DNA of 64,000 nt from Yoonia rosea (GTDB taxonomy: Bacteria > Pseudomonadota > Alphaproteobacteria > Rhodobacterales > Rhodobacteraceae). This document shows, one piece after another, positions 43,049-53,178 of the stretch. The notes below the pieces were generated by a model. It searched no databases. It saw nothing but the letters and a program-made list of their open reading frames with translations, and was not told the origin of the DNA. A program made the translations under genes and the position numbers. The first letter of the stretch is position 1; every line of letters begins with the position of its first letter. The stretch is taken from the NCBI RefSeq assembly GCF_900156505.1, contig NZ_FTPR01000001.1:248001-312000 (forward strand). The letters run 5' to 3'.

Positions 43049-43660
43049 TCAGGCTGCTACGGTCCGCCTGCCGGGGCGCAGGTACCAATACCAGACGCGG
43101 TAGGCCTCAAGTGCGATCAGCGGGCCGAAGTGGATCAGTGCCGGTGTCGTCCCGTGCCAGTCTTGCAGGGCCGCCCAGTGGATCAGGGTCAGCACGGCAG
43201 CGGCATAGGTCCAGCGTTGGAGCCATTTCCACCATGTGCCCATCTTGCGCACGAAGTAATCCATCGACGTCAAGGCAAGCGGAATGAAGACGATAAACGC
43301 GATCCAGCCTGTCCAGATGTAAAGCCGCGAGAGTTCGCCTGTTACGGTCGCAAGCGAGCCTTTGTCGATCAGGTAGAACACAGTATGCAAGAGCGCGTAA
43401 CCGAAGGCCGCAACACCCAGATAGCGGCGGTTCTTTTTGAGCCATTGCGGCCCGCGCCACCCTTTCAAGAGCATTGCCAGCGGTGTGGCCATCAGGGTGA
43501 CGATCAGAAAGCGGGCGGAAAACTCGCCCGTGGGATGGACCAGAATATGAAAGATCCGGGGATTATCCGAAGTGAGGGCCTCGTAGCTCATCAGCACGGC
43601 AGGCAGGGCAAAGAGCGCCCATAGCCAATAGGGATGCAGGGCAGAAAGGGTTTTGCGCAT
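43049..43660 (-). CDS. msrQ: Ferric-reductase-like transmembrane haem protein, MsrQ family
   Basis: This 203-residue inner-membrane b-type haem protein has about six helices, for example YWLWALFALPAVLMSYEALT, FGYALLHTVFYLIDKG, IWTGWIAFIVFIPLALTSMD and YAAAVLTLIHWAALQ. His residues in ALLHTVFY and TLIHWA are candidate haem ligands. MsrQ passes electrons to the periplasmic methionine-sulfoxide reductase MsrP; no msrP is seen beside it. The start follows GGATAAGATT. The 116 bases downstream of its start hold nothing obvious. Confidence 0.88.
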   Translation of the reverse strand: MRKTLSALHPYWLWALFALPAVLMSYEALTSDNPRIFHILVHPTGEFSARFLIVTLMATPLAMLLKGWRGPQWLKKNRRYLGVAAFGYALLHTVFYLIDKGSLATVTGELSRLYIWTGWIAFIVFIPLALTSMDYFVRKMGTWWKWLQRWTYAAAVLTLIHWAALQDWHGTTPALIHFGPLIALEAYRVWYWYLRPGRRTVAA

Positions 43661-43776
43661 AATCTTATCCTTGGAATGTCGTCTTCGCTGGGGATTACAC
43701 GCAAGGGTGCTGGCTTTCCGTCGCGGGAAAGTCCGAAAAATAAACTTTTTCACATTTGTAGAGGCTTAGGGCGGCC

Positions 43777-44826
43777 TTATCCGATCCGCGTGATGCGTGT
43801 TGCCAGATCATGCGCAACCGACAGGCTGCGCGCCGTGACTTCGGCCATTTGCGGCAGGATCATCCACTCCAGCACCCAGGCCGCGCCAGAGCGTTCCTGT
43901 TCATGGACCAACGCGTGGTGCATCCCGGCAAGCTGTGTCGCATTGAACCGCGCGTTGCTGACCAGCAGTTCGGCCAGCACTGGGTTTTGCTTGTGTGGCA
44001 TTGCAGATGACCCACCACCGCCTTCCAAGCCGATTTCTTCAATACCCTGTTGCGCCATCAGGCAAATGTCTTGCCCCATCTTGCCGAGGCTTCCGGTGAT
44101 CAGGGACAAGAGGTTGGCGTAATCGGCGATATGATCGCGCATCGCATGGGGCGCTTTGGACGGATTGTGCAGGCCAAGGTCTGTCGCCATGGCTGCGGCG
44201 ATGGCATCGCCATGATCGCCAAAGGCCGCCCGATCTCCGACGGCCCCGCCAAGGCTCAGAACCTCGATCTCGGGGCGCAGGCGCGATAGCCGCAGCGCGT
44301 GCCGCGCCATGGGTTGCGACCACGTCGCGAGCCGTTCCGAAAAGGTGATGGGCAAGGCTGCCTGCATGCGGGTGCGCCCCATGATGGTGCGGTCGCGAAA
44401 CTGGTCCGAGAGCGTGTCAAAGTCAGCGGCCAAGAACGTGAGCCTGTCGCCAAGCAGATCGTTGAAGGCTTTGATGGTCAGGGCCAGCGCTGTGTCGACC
44501 ACATCCTGCGAGGTGGTGCCTGTATGGACCGCACCGGCATCCGGACCCGCGGCGCGTTTCAGTTGCGCCACCAATTCGGGGACAGGTACACCGTCGCGCA
44601 TCGTGGCGGTATTGATCGCATCAAGATCGGGTTTGAAATCGGTAATCAGTGCGGCGACCTTTATCGCCTGATCCATGCATATCTGGCCTGTGTGCCCCAA
44701 GGCGCGCGTAAAGGCTGCCTCGCATGCCAGCATCTGCTGCATTTGCTGCTCGGGCCTCCAGATCGCTGCGGCTTCGCTGTCGCCAAGCAGCCCTTTGAGC
44801 CATGGATGGTGCGTGAACCCTGTCAT
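43777..44826 (-). CDS. pcaB: 3-carboxy-cis,cis-muconate cycloisomerase
   Basis: This 349-residue fumarase/aspartase-superfamily enzyme acts on the ring-cleavage product of protocatechuate. The superfamily signature is GSSAMPHKQNPVLAE, and other blocks are HTGTTSQDVVDTALALTIKA and LATWSQPMARHAL. It is about 100 residues shorter than Pseudomonas PcaB, lacking the C-terminal domain; this short form is, as I recall, usual in Rhodobacterales. It overlaps pcaD by four bases and is last in pobA-pcaCHG-BKACE-pcaDB. Confidence 0.93.
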   Translation of the reverse strand: MTGFTHHPWLKGLLGDSEAAAIWRPEQQMQQMLACEAAFTRALGHTGQICMDQAIKVAALITDFKPDLDAINTATMRDGVPVPELVAQLKRAAGPDAGAVHTGTTSQDVVDTALALTIKAFNDLLGDRLTFLAADFDTLSDQFRDRTIMGRTRMQAALPITFSERLATWSQPMARHALRLSRLRPEIEVLSLGGAVGDRAAFGDHGDAIAAAMATDLGLHNPSKAPHAMRDHIADYANLLSLITGSLGKMGQDICLMAQQGIEEIGLEGGGGSSAMPHKQNPVLAELLVSNARFNATQLAGMHHALVHEQERSGAAWVLEWMILPQMAEVTARSLSVAHDLATRITRIG

Positions 44827-45602
44827 TGGATCCTCTTATGCACCGCATTGATCGCTTGGGCCACCGTTTTGGGGGCCTCGATACAGGGCAGGTGGCCGCA
44901 GTCCGCGATCACCTCAAATGTTGCACCTTGGATCAGCGCGCTGAGGGCGCGCACAAGGTCAGGTGGCGTGGAAAGATCCGCGCTCCCTGCGATGCAGTGG
45001 GTGGGTACGGTGATGGTTCGGGTGGCCGCAGTTGAATCCGTGTCGCGCAGGGTGGCGCAGACGGCGGCATAGCCGTTGGCGGTGGTACGTGCCAGCATGT
45101 TGCGGTAAATCGCAAGGGCGGTGGGCTGTTCGGCTCTGAACTGCGCACTGAACCACCGCTCAAGGATGGCAGGTGCCATTGCGCCGATACCGTCGGTCTG
45201 GACCGCGGAAATCCGCGTGTTCCACATGGCCGCATCGCCGATTTTTGCGCCCGTACAGCACAAGACCAGCCCAGAAACGAGGTCGGGGCGCGTTGTCGCG
45301 AGCCCCTGTGCAATCAAACCGCCGACCGAGACACCGCAAACAAGGGCAGAGGTCAGACCGGTGTGATCCATCAGTGCGGCGACATCACCGACCAGATTTG
45401 GCATGGTGATATCATTGCCATCGCTCAGGCCGTGGCCGCGTTTGTCGATACACAGCACGGGCGTCTCTGCTGGGAGTTGGTCAATCACCGCGTCCCAAAT
45501 CCGGAAATCAGTTCCAAGCGAGTTGAGAAAGACGACCGCACGGCCTTGGCCCGCACGGAAGCGGTAGTGCAGGGTGGCCCCGTTGAGTGTTGCAAACATC
45601 AT
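44823..45602 (-). CDS. pcaD: 3-oxoadipate enol-lactonase
   Basis: This 259-residue alpha/beta hydrolase converts 3-oxoadipate enol-lactone to 3-oxoadipate. Visible are the nucleophile elbow ALVCGVSVGGLIAQ (Ser in GVSVGG), the oxyanion region GRAVVFLNSLGTDFRIWD, an acid-loop region CIAGSADLSTPPD and the catalytic His in VIADCGHLPCIEAP. Overlaps pcaB. Classification is strengthened by its place in the pca operon. Confidence 0.93.
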   Translation of the reverse strand: MMFATLNGATLHYRFRAGQGRAVVFLNSLGTDFRIWDAVIDQLPAETPVLCIDKRGHGLSDGNDITMPNLVGDVAALMDHTGLTSALVCGVSVGGLIAQGLATTRPDLVSGLVLCCTGAKIGDAAMWNTRISAVQTDGIGAMAPAILERWFSAQFRAEQPTALAIYRNMLARTTANGYAAVCATLRDTDSTAATRTITVPTHCIAGSADLSTPPDLVRALSALIQGATFEVIADCGHLPCIEAPKTVAQAINAVHKRIQ

Positions 45603-45624
45603 TGGCCGCAGTCCTGCGGGCTGA

Positions 45625-46461
45625 TCATGCAGCGCTCTTTTGCAGGCCGAGGATCGCGCGCGCCTCTTGCCATGTGGCGACGGGGCGTTCGTATTTTTCG
45701 CACAGGTCTACCGCACGCTGCACCAAAGCCGCGTTCGACGGGGCCAGCGTGTTGCGATCAAGGCGGATGTTGTCTTCAAGGCCGGTACGGGTATGCCCAC
45801 CCTTTGATATAGCCCATTCGTTGACCGTCAGTTGCGCAGGACCAATGCCAGCAGCGCACCACTGGGCGTCGGGGGCGAGCCGTTTCAGGGTCTCGATGTA
45901 AAAGTCAAAGATCGGTTCATCCGCAGGCATCGCGTTTTTGACGCCCATCACGAATTGCACGTAGAGCGGGCTTTTCAGCCGCCCGTCACTGGCCATGCGG
46001 GTGGCCTGGACAATATGGCTGAGGTCAAAGGCCTCGATTTCGGGTTTGACGTTATAGGCCAGCATTTCCGAAGCCAGCCAATCCACAAGATCGGGGCTGT
46101 TTTCATAGACCCGTGTCGGGAAATTGTTGGACCCGACCGAGAGTGACGCCATGTCGGGGGCCAAGGGTAGCATGCCGCCGCGTTCGCGCCCCGCGCCTGA
46201 GCGTCCGCCGGTAGACAGTTGCACGATCATGCCGGGGCAATGTGCCTCGATGCCCTCTTTCAGCCGTGCAAAGCGTTCGGGGTCGGAGGTGGGTTTGCCC
46301 GCGTCATCGCGGACATGACAATGGGCGATGGTGGCACCGGCCTCGAATGCGGCATGGGTGCTTTCGATCTGTTCGGCGATCGTCACGGGCACCGCCGGAT
46401 TATCGGCTTGTGTCGGGACAGAGCCGGTGATGGCGACGCAGATGATACAGGGGTTTGTCAT
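45625..46461 (-). CDS. BKACE-family beta-keto acid cleavage enzyme
   Basis: This 278-residue TIM-barrel enzyme of the 3-keto-5-aminohexanoate cleavage family uses zinc and acetyl-CoA to split beta-keto acids. Metal-ligand motif GATIAHCHVRDDAGKP; further blocks are MIVQLSTGGRSGAG and HTRTGLEDNIRLDRN. Sitting between pcaG and pcaD, with no pcaIJ or pcaF in view, it may cleave 3-oxoadipate or a related acid, replacing the CoA-transferase route. Cleavage of 3-oxoadipate by BKACE members is reported for the family as a possibility; here it is inference. Confidence 0.9.
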   Translation of the reverse strand: MTNPCIICVAITGSVPTQADNPAVPVTIAEQIESTHAAFEAGATIAHCHVRDDAGKPTSDPERFARLKEGIEAHCPGMIVQLSTGGRSGAGRERGGMLPLAPDMASLSVGSNNFPTRVYENSPDLVDWLASEMLAYNVKPEIEAFDLSHIVQATRMASDGRLKSPLYVQFVMGVKNAMPADEPIFDFYIETLKRLAPDAQWCAAGIGPAQLTVNEWAISKGGHTRTGLEDNIRLDRNTLAPSNAALVQRAVDLCEKYERPVATWQEARAILGLQKSAA

Positions 46462-46467
46462 GGTCGG

Positions 46468-47064
46468 TTATACATCCAAGAAGACGGTTTCATTCTCGCC
46501 CTGCAGGCTGATGTTGAACGTAAATGTGTTCGCATCACCCGTCGCGATCAGCGTGTCGCGGCGGTGTGCCTGCTCGATCAGGTTGAGCACCGGATCGCTG
46601 GCGTTGGCGGTCTCATCGTCAAAATACATCCGCGTGTTCAGGCCCACATTGATACCGCGTGCGACCAGCCAGAGGTTCAGGTGTGGTGCCGCCATGCGCC
46701 CGTCTGTGCCCGCAACGGGGCCGGGCTTGACGGTTTCAAAGGTGAATTTGCCGGTGTCAAAATCTGGGATCACACGGCCCCAGCCACGAAAGCCCTCTTC
46801 GACATCGCCCGCGCCGGCATAGATGCCCGCGGCATTGGCCTGCCAGATTTCAATCAGCACGTCCTTGACCGGCGCGCCGGTGCCGTCGGTGACTATGCCG
46901 GTGACGGTAATCCGCTGGCCCTTGGCGTTGGGTCCGGCGATATCGCGGCCCAGTTCCTGTGCGTAGATGTCAAACCCCGCATCACCGGGGGCGAGGCCGA
47001 TATGCACATAGGGGCCGGCCGTCTGCGAGGCGGTTTCTTTGAGGTAGTTGAGCGATTGGGTCAT
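46468..47064 (-). CDS. pcaG: Protocatechuate 3,4-dioxygenase alpha subunit
   Basis: This 198-residue intradiol dioxygenase subunit has typical strands: GQRITVTGIVTDGTGAPVKD, VLIEIWQANAAGIYAG, GWGRVIPDFDTGKFTFETVK, APHLNLWLVARGINVGLNTR and MYFDDE. It lacks the full iron-ligand set, as PcaG does, and pairs with PcaH. The start ATG lies one base after the pcaH stop, so subunits are translationally coupled. It opens the aromatic ring of protocatechuate to 3-carboxy-cis,cis-muconate. Confidence 0.94.
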   Translation of the reverse strand: MTQSLNYLKETASQTAGPYVHIGLAPGDAGFDIYAQELGRDIAGPNAKGQRITVTGIVTDGTGAPVKDVLIEIWQANAAGIYAGAGDVEEGFRGWGRVIPDFDTGKFTFETVKPGPVAGTDGRMAAPHLNLWLVARGINVGLNTRMYFDDETANASDPVLNLIEQAHRRDTLIATGDANTFTFNISLQGENETVFLDV

Positions 47065-47065
47065 A

Positions 47066-48165
<1,100 letters not shown>

Positions 48166-48207
48166 TTTGATCCTCCGTCGTGAGTGAATGTCAGACGCGC
48201 GCGTAAA

Positions 48208-49377
48208 TCAATACGGCAAGCCCACATAGTTTTCCGCCATCGCCTTTTGCGCGGCTTTGTTGGACCGCAGGAATGCGAGATCGGCAACCTGCATTTTCAG
48301 ATCAAACTCGGACTGATCAGGATAGCGGTGCATCAGGGACGAGAACCACCAGCTAAACCGCTCGGCCTTCCAGACACGGGCGAGGGCCTTTTGCGAATAG
48401 CTGTCGATGCCGTCAGTGCTGCCGTTAGCGTAGAATTCTGTCAGGCCGTTATAGAGGTAATGCACATCAGAGGCTGCGGTGTTCAGGCCTTTTGCCCCCG
48501 TGGGCGGCACGATATGGGCGGCGTCACCGCAAAGGAACAAGCGCCCCCAGCGCATCGGTTCGGTCACGAAGGACCGCAAAGGCGCGATGGATTTCTCAAT
48601 AGACGGGCCTGTGACCAGATTTGCCGCCTGATCGGCAGGGATGCGGCGCTTGAGTTCCTCCCAGAAGGCCTCATCCGTCCAGTCCTCTGGTTTGTCATCC
48701 AAAGAACACTGGATGTAATAGCGGCTGAGGTTTTCGTTGCGCATCGAACACAGCGCAAAGCCGCGCGGTGAATTGGCGTAGATCAGTTCATGGTTCACAG
48801 GCGGGGTTTCTGACAGGATGCCAAGCCAGCCGAACGGGTAGACCTTTTCATATTCGCGCCGCACATCCAGCGGAATTGTCTGGCGGCTGACACCGTGAAA
48901 ACCGTCACAGCCAGCGATGAAATCACACTCAAGCCGCCGCTCTTGGCCATCAACCTTATAGGTGATCGAGGGGGCGTCAGTGTCGGCGCCGTGGATCACC
49001 ACGTCTTCGACGTTGAATTCAATCTGCCCGCCTGCTTTTTCGCGCGCGTCATAGAGGTCCCGCGTCACTTCGGTCTGGCCGTAGACGATGACCGGCGTGC
49101 CTGTGTGTTCGGTAAAATCAACGCGGAACATCTCGTCGCCGTATGAGATCAGCGTGCCGTCATGCAGGATGCCTTCGGCAAGGAGCCGGTCGGCACAGCC
49201 TGCTTCTTCCATCAACTTGACCAGGCCTTGTTCCAGTACGCCTGCACGGATGCGCCCCAGCACATAGTCGCGCGTCTTGCGTTCCAACACGACGCTTTCA
49301 ATGCCGCGTGTGTGCAGCAATTGAGACAATAAAAGACCCGATGGTCCACCACCGATGATCGCCACCTGCGTTTTCAT
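48208..49377 (-). CDS. pobA: 4-hydroxybenzoate 3-monooxygenase
   Basis: This 389-residue FAD-dependent hydroxylase makes protocatechuate from 4-hydroxybenzoate. Rossmann motif VAIIGGGPSGLLLSQLLHTR, second FAD block CDFIAGCDGFHGVSRQTIPL, and GD motif LFLCGDAAHIVPPTGAKGLN are visible. The start at 49377 is fixed by GAAGGAGG upstream. It is first in the pca operon and divergent from pcaQ. No AraC- or IclR-type PobR is next to it, so PcaQ may control it too. Confidence 0.95.
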   Translation of the reverse strand: MKTQVAIIGGGPSGLLLSQLLHTRGIESVVLERKTRDYVLGRIRAGVLEQGLVKLMEEAGCADRLLAEGILHDGTLISYGDEMFRVDFTEHTGTPVIVYGQTEVTRDLYDAREKAGGQIEFNVEDVVIHGADTDAPSITYKVDGQERRLECDFIAGCDGFHGVSRQTIPLDVRREYEKVYPFGWLGILSETPPVNHELIYANSPRGFALCSMRNENLSRYYIQCSLDDKPEDWTDEAFWEELKRRIPADQAANLVTGPSIEKSIAPLRSFVTEPMRWGRLFLCGDAAHIVPPTGAKGLNTAASDVHYLYNGLTEFYANGSTDGIDSYSQKALARVWKAERFSWWFSSLMHRYPDQSEFDLKMQVADLAFLRSNKAAQKAMAENYVGLPY

Positions 49378-49470
49378 GTTTGAAGTGCCTCCTTCAAAAG
49401 GGAATGGCATATTGAAACGGTGATGAAAATTGATTATTCGCGTCATTTAGTTGCTATTTTGGGAAACTAA
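49378..49470. promoter_or_regulatory. Divergent pobA/pcaQ control region
   Basis: This 93-base gap separates pobA (minus) from pcaQ (plus). It is AT-rich toward pcaQ (TTAGTTGCTATTTTGGGAAA). I could not find a clean ATAACC-N4-GGTTAA site of the kind described for Sinorhizobium PcaQ. A LysR-type operator is expected here but not identified. Confidence 0.35.
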
Positions 49471-50373
49471 ATGGATCACAGGATCAAGTTTCGACATCTG
49501 AATGCCTTCAGCGCGATTGCACGGGCGGGCAGTCTGAAGGTCGCGGCTGAGCAGTTGCATCTGACGCAGCCTGCGATTTCCAAAGCCCTCAAGGAGCTGG
49601 AAGAAATCATCGGCGTTGTGTTGCTTGAACGGAGCCGTGCGGGCGTGAAGCTGACGGCAGAGGGTGACACATTCCTGCAATTTGCAGAGCAAAGCACCTC
49701 GGCCTTGCGGCACGGGTTGCGGAGCGTGCGGGCGACGGGGCTGTCAGCAGGGAAACTACGCATAGGGGCGTTGCCCAGCGTGGCCTCGCATTTGTTGCCG
49801 CAGGCCGTGACGGATTTCTGCGCGCGTAGTCCCGACACTTTGGTCGAGCTGCATGAAGGTCCGCATCAGGACCTGACGACGCGGTTGCGTAGCGGGGGGC
49901 TGGATCTGGTCGTGGGGCGGTTGGGGCGGCCCGAGACGATGACGGGGCTGGAGTTCTTGCAGCTTTATACCGAACGCGTGGTGGTCGTGGCCCATCCGGA
50001 CAGTCCTGCTGTGGCGGTGCGCCAGTTTGCGGAATTGGATGCCTTTCGCATTCTTTATCCGCCGCAGGATTCCGCCATCCGGTCGCTTGTCGCACGTTTG
50101 TTGATTTCGCAAGGTGTGCCGCTGTTTCGTGACCGGATTGAATCAGCCTCTTCTGCCTTCGGGCGGGCCGTCACGCTGGCCGATCCGAACACCGTGTGGG
50201 TGATCAGCTATGGTGTTGTGGCCGCTGATCTGGCCGAGGGGCGGTTGGTGGCGCTAGATCTTGATACATCTGCCACCGCAGGTGCGGTGGGCGTGATGTC
50301 GCGCGCCGAAGAGGTGCGTTCGGTCGCCGCGCGCGCGTTCATCAGTGCGCTGGTACGTGCAGTGCCGGCGTAG
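49471..50373 (+). CDS. pcaQ: LysR-family regulator of protocatechuate genes
   Basis: This 300-residue LysR-type regulator has an N-terminal helix-turn-helix (LNAFSAIARAGSLKVAAEQL, LTQPAISKALKELEEIIGVV). The effector domain includes GKLRIGALPSVASHLLPQAV and LDLVVGRLGRPETMTGLEFL, matching PcaQ proteins. Divergent position to pobA-pca supports activation of that operon, usually with a pathway intermediate as co-inducer. Its last 32 bases overlap the convergent FAD monooxygenase gene. Confidence 0.9.
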   Translation: MDHRIKFRHLNAFSAIARAGSLKVAAEQLHLTQPAISKALKELEEIIGVVLLERSRAGVKLTAEGDTFLQFAEQSTSALRHGLRSVRATGLSAGKLRIGALPSVASHLLPQAVTDFCARSPDTLVELHEGPHQDLTTRLRSGGLDLVVGRLGRPETMTGLEFLQLYTERVVVVAHPDSPAVAVRQFAELDAFRILYPPQDSAIRSLVARLLISQGVPLFRDRIESASSAFGRAVTLADPNTVWVISYGVVAADLAEGRLVALDLDTSATAGAVGVMSRAEEVRSVAARAFISALVRAVPA

Positions 50374-51631
50374 GCGCAATCGTTGGCGGGGCTGCGTTCA
50401 GGCGGTCGATGGCAAAGCCAGCGGCGGCTTTGTAATCGGCCATAAAGGCCGCACGCTCTGCGGCGGGGATCACATCGTCGATATTGTCGAACACACCGCC
50501 GCAGCGGTCATCCAGCAGATTGAGCAGTCCGAACGGCCCTGCGCCGCGGTTGCGCAGGATCAAAGCAGAAACAGGTGCGCAAAGCTGCGCGTCATAGGCC
50601 GCGAGTGCTGCAGGGGTCACACCATGCGCCAGCATTTGTGCGCCGATCACGCGGGCGTCGACGATGGCCTGGCTCGCCCCGTTGGACCCTGTGGGATACA
50701 TCGCGTGGGCCGCGTCACCCATCAGGCCGACGGGTCCATCGACCCACGTAGGGATCGGATCGCGGTCGATCATGGGGTTTTCATAGGCATTGTCGGTGCG
50801 CGCCAGCATGGCGGGCACATCAAGCCAATCATAGCGGAATTGATCGAAGTGATGCGCAAAGCTGTCCACATCGACAGGGCGGAACCAGCCTTGTTCCTGC
50901 CAGCCGCCCGCATTGTCGCGGGTCACTTCGGCGATCCAGTTGATCAGCGCTGTGCCATCTGCGGCAGGGGCCGAGATCGGATAGATCACCATGCGGTGTT
51001 CATGCGTGCCCAGCCCGATAAAGGATGAGTTCGTGCGCATCGGTTTGGCACGGATTGTGCCGCGCCACATGACAGCACCGCCCCAATGGATGGGCGGTTG
51101 GTCAGGGTGCATCTGGGCGCGGATGGCCGAGTGGATACCGTCCGCTCCGATAAGCAGCTTGGCTCTAAGGTCGCGTGTCGTGCCGTCGGCATCGCATAGT
51201 TCTGCGATCACGCCGTTTTCCGTCGTGCGATAGCCTGTGACCCGCGCGCCGAGGATCACGGCATCGGCCCCCAGCCGTTCCACGACCTTGCGGTACAGCA
51301 GCATATGGAATTCACCGCGATGGGCCGCGTATTGCGGCCATTTGTATCCGGCCTCGGTCCCGCGGGGTTCGGCGTAGACCTCCTTGCCGTTCAGCCCCAC
51401 CAAGGCCCATTCGCGTGGGGGCACGCCAACGGTATCCAGATCGGTGGCCGTGATGCCCAGATCGAAGAGTTCGCGCACGGCGTTGGGTTGAATGTTGATG
51501 CCCACGCCCAAAGGCTGCATGACGGGTGCGGCCTCGATCACGCGGCACGACACCCCGATCTGGTGCAGTGTCAGCGCCATGGTCAGCCCGCCGATGCCGC
51601 CGCCTGCGATAATGACGTCTGGGTTGGTCAT
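50342..51631 (-). CDS. FAD-dependent aromatic monooxygenase, salicylate-hydroxylase-like
   Basis: This 429-residue class A flavoprotein has Rossmann motif DVIIAGGGIGGLTMALTLHQ, the LLIGADGIHSAIRAQMHP block, and GD motif GPVGLMGDAAHAMYPTGSNG. The substrate probably is a hydroxylated aromatic acid. It is last of a tight four-gene set (amidohydrolase, P450, acyl-CoA dehydrogenase, this) with gaps of 26, 8 and 12 bases. Convergent overlap with pcaQ physically links the set to the pca cluster. Precise reaction unknown. Confidence 0.88.
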   Translation of the reverse strand: MTNPDVIIAGGGIGGLTMALTLHQIGVSCRVIEAAPVMQPLGVGINIQPNAVRELFDLGITATDLDTVGVPPREWALVGLNGKEVYAEPRGTEAGYKWPQYAAHRGEFHMLLYRKVVERLGADAVILGARVTGYRTTENGVIAELCDADGTTRDLRAKLLIGADGIHSAIRAQMHPDQPPIHWGGAVMWRGTIRAKPMRTNSSFIGLGTHEHRMVIYPISAPAADGTALINWIAEVTRDNAGGWQEQGWFRPVDVDSFAHHFDQFRYDWLDVPAMLARTDNAYENPMIDRDPIPTWVDGPVGLMGDAAHAMYPTGSNGASQAIVDARVIGAQMLAHGVTPAALAAYDAQLCAPVSALILRNRGAGPFGLLNLLDDRCGGVFDNIDDVIPAAERAAFMADYKAAAGFAIDRLNAAPPTIAPTPALHVPAH

Positions 51632-51643
51632 GGGATGATCCTT

Positions 51644-53170
51644 CTAGCGTGCTGTTTGCGCAAGGCGCAGCAACTCTTGGGGGGCGTGGTGGTGATCTGC
51701 CACATGGGCGATCCGCGCCCAAGAGGCTGCGCAAAACAATTGCGCTGTTTCCTGCGCAAAGGCGTGGGCTTGCGGCAGGGGATCGGCGGTTTCGGTCATG
51801 TCCGCGCGCCATGTTTGCCAAGCGTCGAGCCGCGCGAGTACCGCTTCTGAGCCTTGCGCGAGCTCAGTGATCAGGTCCGCGAATTCATCTGCGCCGCCAC
51901 CCGGGCGCAGGCCGCGTGTGGCGATGCTGCGTTCGTGAATGCCGTTTGCCCCTTCGTAGATCGCGCAGATGCGGGCGTCGCGCCAGATTTGGTCAAGCCC
52001 GTATTCTGTGAGGTACCCATAGCCGCCCAAGATCTGGATGCCGAGGTCAGCTGCGCGGATGCCTGCCTCGGAGCCGAAGACCTTGCACAGCGGGGTCAGG
52101 AAATCGCCAAGCGCAGGGCGGTCGTTGCGCGCAAGTTCTACCAGCGCGATATGGCACATGGCCCGCGCGCCCATGGCAAGCCTGCGCTGTTCGTCCAGCA
52201 TCCGCTGCACATCGGCATGATGATGCAATTGTGCGGGCGCGCCATCTGCTTGGCGGCCCTGTGTCCGCTCGGCGGCATAGGCGGCAGCAATATCGGCAGC
52301 GTGGCTGGCGTGTGCGACCCCTTGCAGCGCCACATCAATACGGGCGTGGTTCATCAGAGTGAACATCGCCTGTAGGCCTTGGCCCTCTGCGCCGATCAGT
52401 TCTGCCTCTGCGCCGTCAAAGCGCATCTGGCACGTGGGCGAGGCATGGAGGCCCATTTTTTCCTCGATCCGTGTGACGCTGACTTGTGCCTGTGCGGGGC
52501 AGAGGTAGAGGGACAGGCCTTTCATTCCGGAATGCGCGGGTCCGCTCCGCGCCAGCACCAGATGCAGGATATTGGCGGACATGTCCTGATCGCCGCCAGA
52601 GATGAAGATCTTTTCGCCGGTGATTTTCCAGCCATCGCCCGTGTCTTCCGCACGGCAGCGGATGGCGGAAAGATCAGAACCCGCCTGCGCCTCGGTCAGG
52701 CACATGGTCGAGAGTGTGTCGCCTGAGGTGAGTTTCGGTATCCAGTGGTCCTGCTGTGCGGGGCTGCCGTATTTCAGCAAGGTCGTGATCGCGCCGGGCA
52801 CCAGATTGCAGACCATTTGTAACGCGTGGTTAGCGCCAGAGAAAACCTCGGACACAGCGGCGGCGATCAGCGGGGATGCGTCCATGCCGCCAAAGTGTTC
52901 GGGCGCTGTCAGGCCTTGCCAGCCATCGCCCGCAAGCTGTGCATAGGCCGCGCCAAAGCCTTCCGGCATCCGCACGCGGCCATTGACCAATTGGGCGTGT
53001 TGCTGGTCGCCAATGGTGTTGAGCGGGGCGATGACGCCTTCGGCGAAGCCTGCGAAATGGCCTAGAATATCGCCTGCAAGCTCGGCGTCCCAGTCATCAA
53101 GCCTGTCGGCCTGCGCCACGTGGTTGAGTGAAAAGAGAATGTCTTCGGTGGGGGCTTTGAAGGTAGTCAT
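51644..53170 (-). CDS. Acyl-CoA dehydrogenase
   Basis: This 508-residue FAD enzyme is longer than classical acyl-CoA dehydrogenases and of the DmdC-like/FadE-like long type. Motifs are TMCLTEAQAGSDLSAIRCRA, WKITGEKIFISGGDQDMS, and the C-terminal LGGYGYLTEYGLDQIWRDAR with IYEGANGIHERSIATRGL, where the Glu of YEG is the likely base. It would desaturate an acyl- or arylpropanoyl-CoA. With the CoA ligase and crotonase nearby it fits beta-oxidation of an aromatic side chain. DMSP-type substrates are an alternative. Confidence 0.88.
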   Translation of the reverse strand: MTTFKAPTEDILFSLNHVAQADRLDDWDAELAGDILGHFAGFAEGVIAPLNTIGDQQHAQLVNGRVRMPEGFGAAYAQLAGDGWQGLTAPEHFGGMDASPLIAAAVSEVFSGANHALQMVCNLVPGAITTLLKYGSPAQQDHWIPKLTSGDTLSTMCLTEAQAGSDLSAIRCRAEDTGDGWKITGEKIFISGGDQDMSANILHLVLARSGPAHSGMKGLSLYLCPAQAQVSVTRIEEKMGLHASPTCQMRFDGAEAELIGAEGQGLQAMFTLMNHARIDVALQGVAHASHAADIAAAYAAERTQGRQADGAPAQLHHHADVQRMLDEQRRLAMGARAMCHIALVELARNDRPALGDFLTPLCKVFGSEAGIRAADLGIQILGGYGYLTEYGLDQIWRDARICAIYEGANGIHERSIATRGLRPGGGADEFADLITELAQGSEAVLARLDAWQTWRADMTETADPLPQAHAFAQETAQLFCAASWARIAHVADHHHAPQELLRLAQTAR

Positions 53171-53178
53171 GGGCGGCC

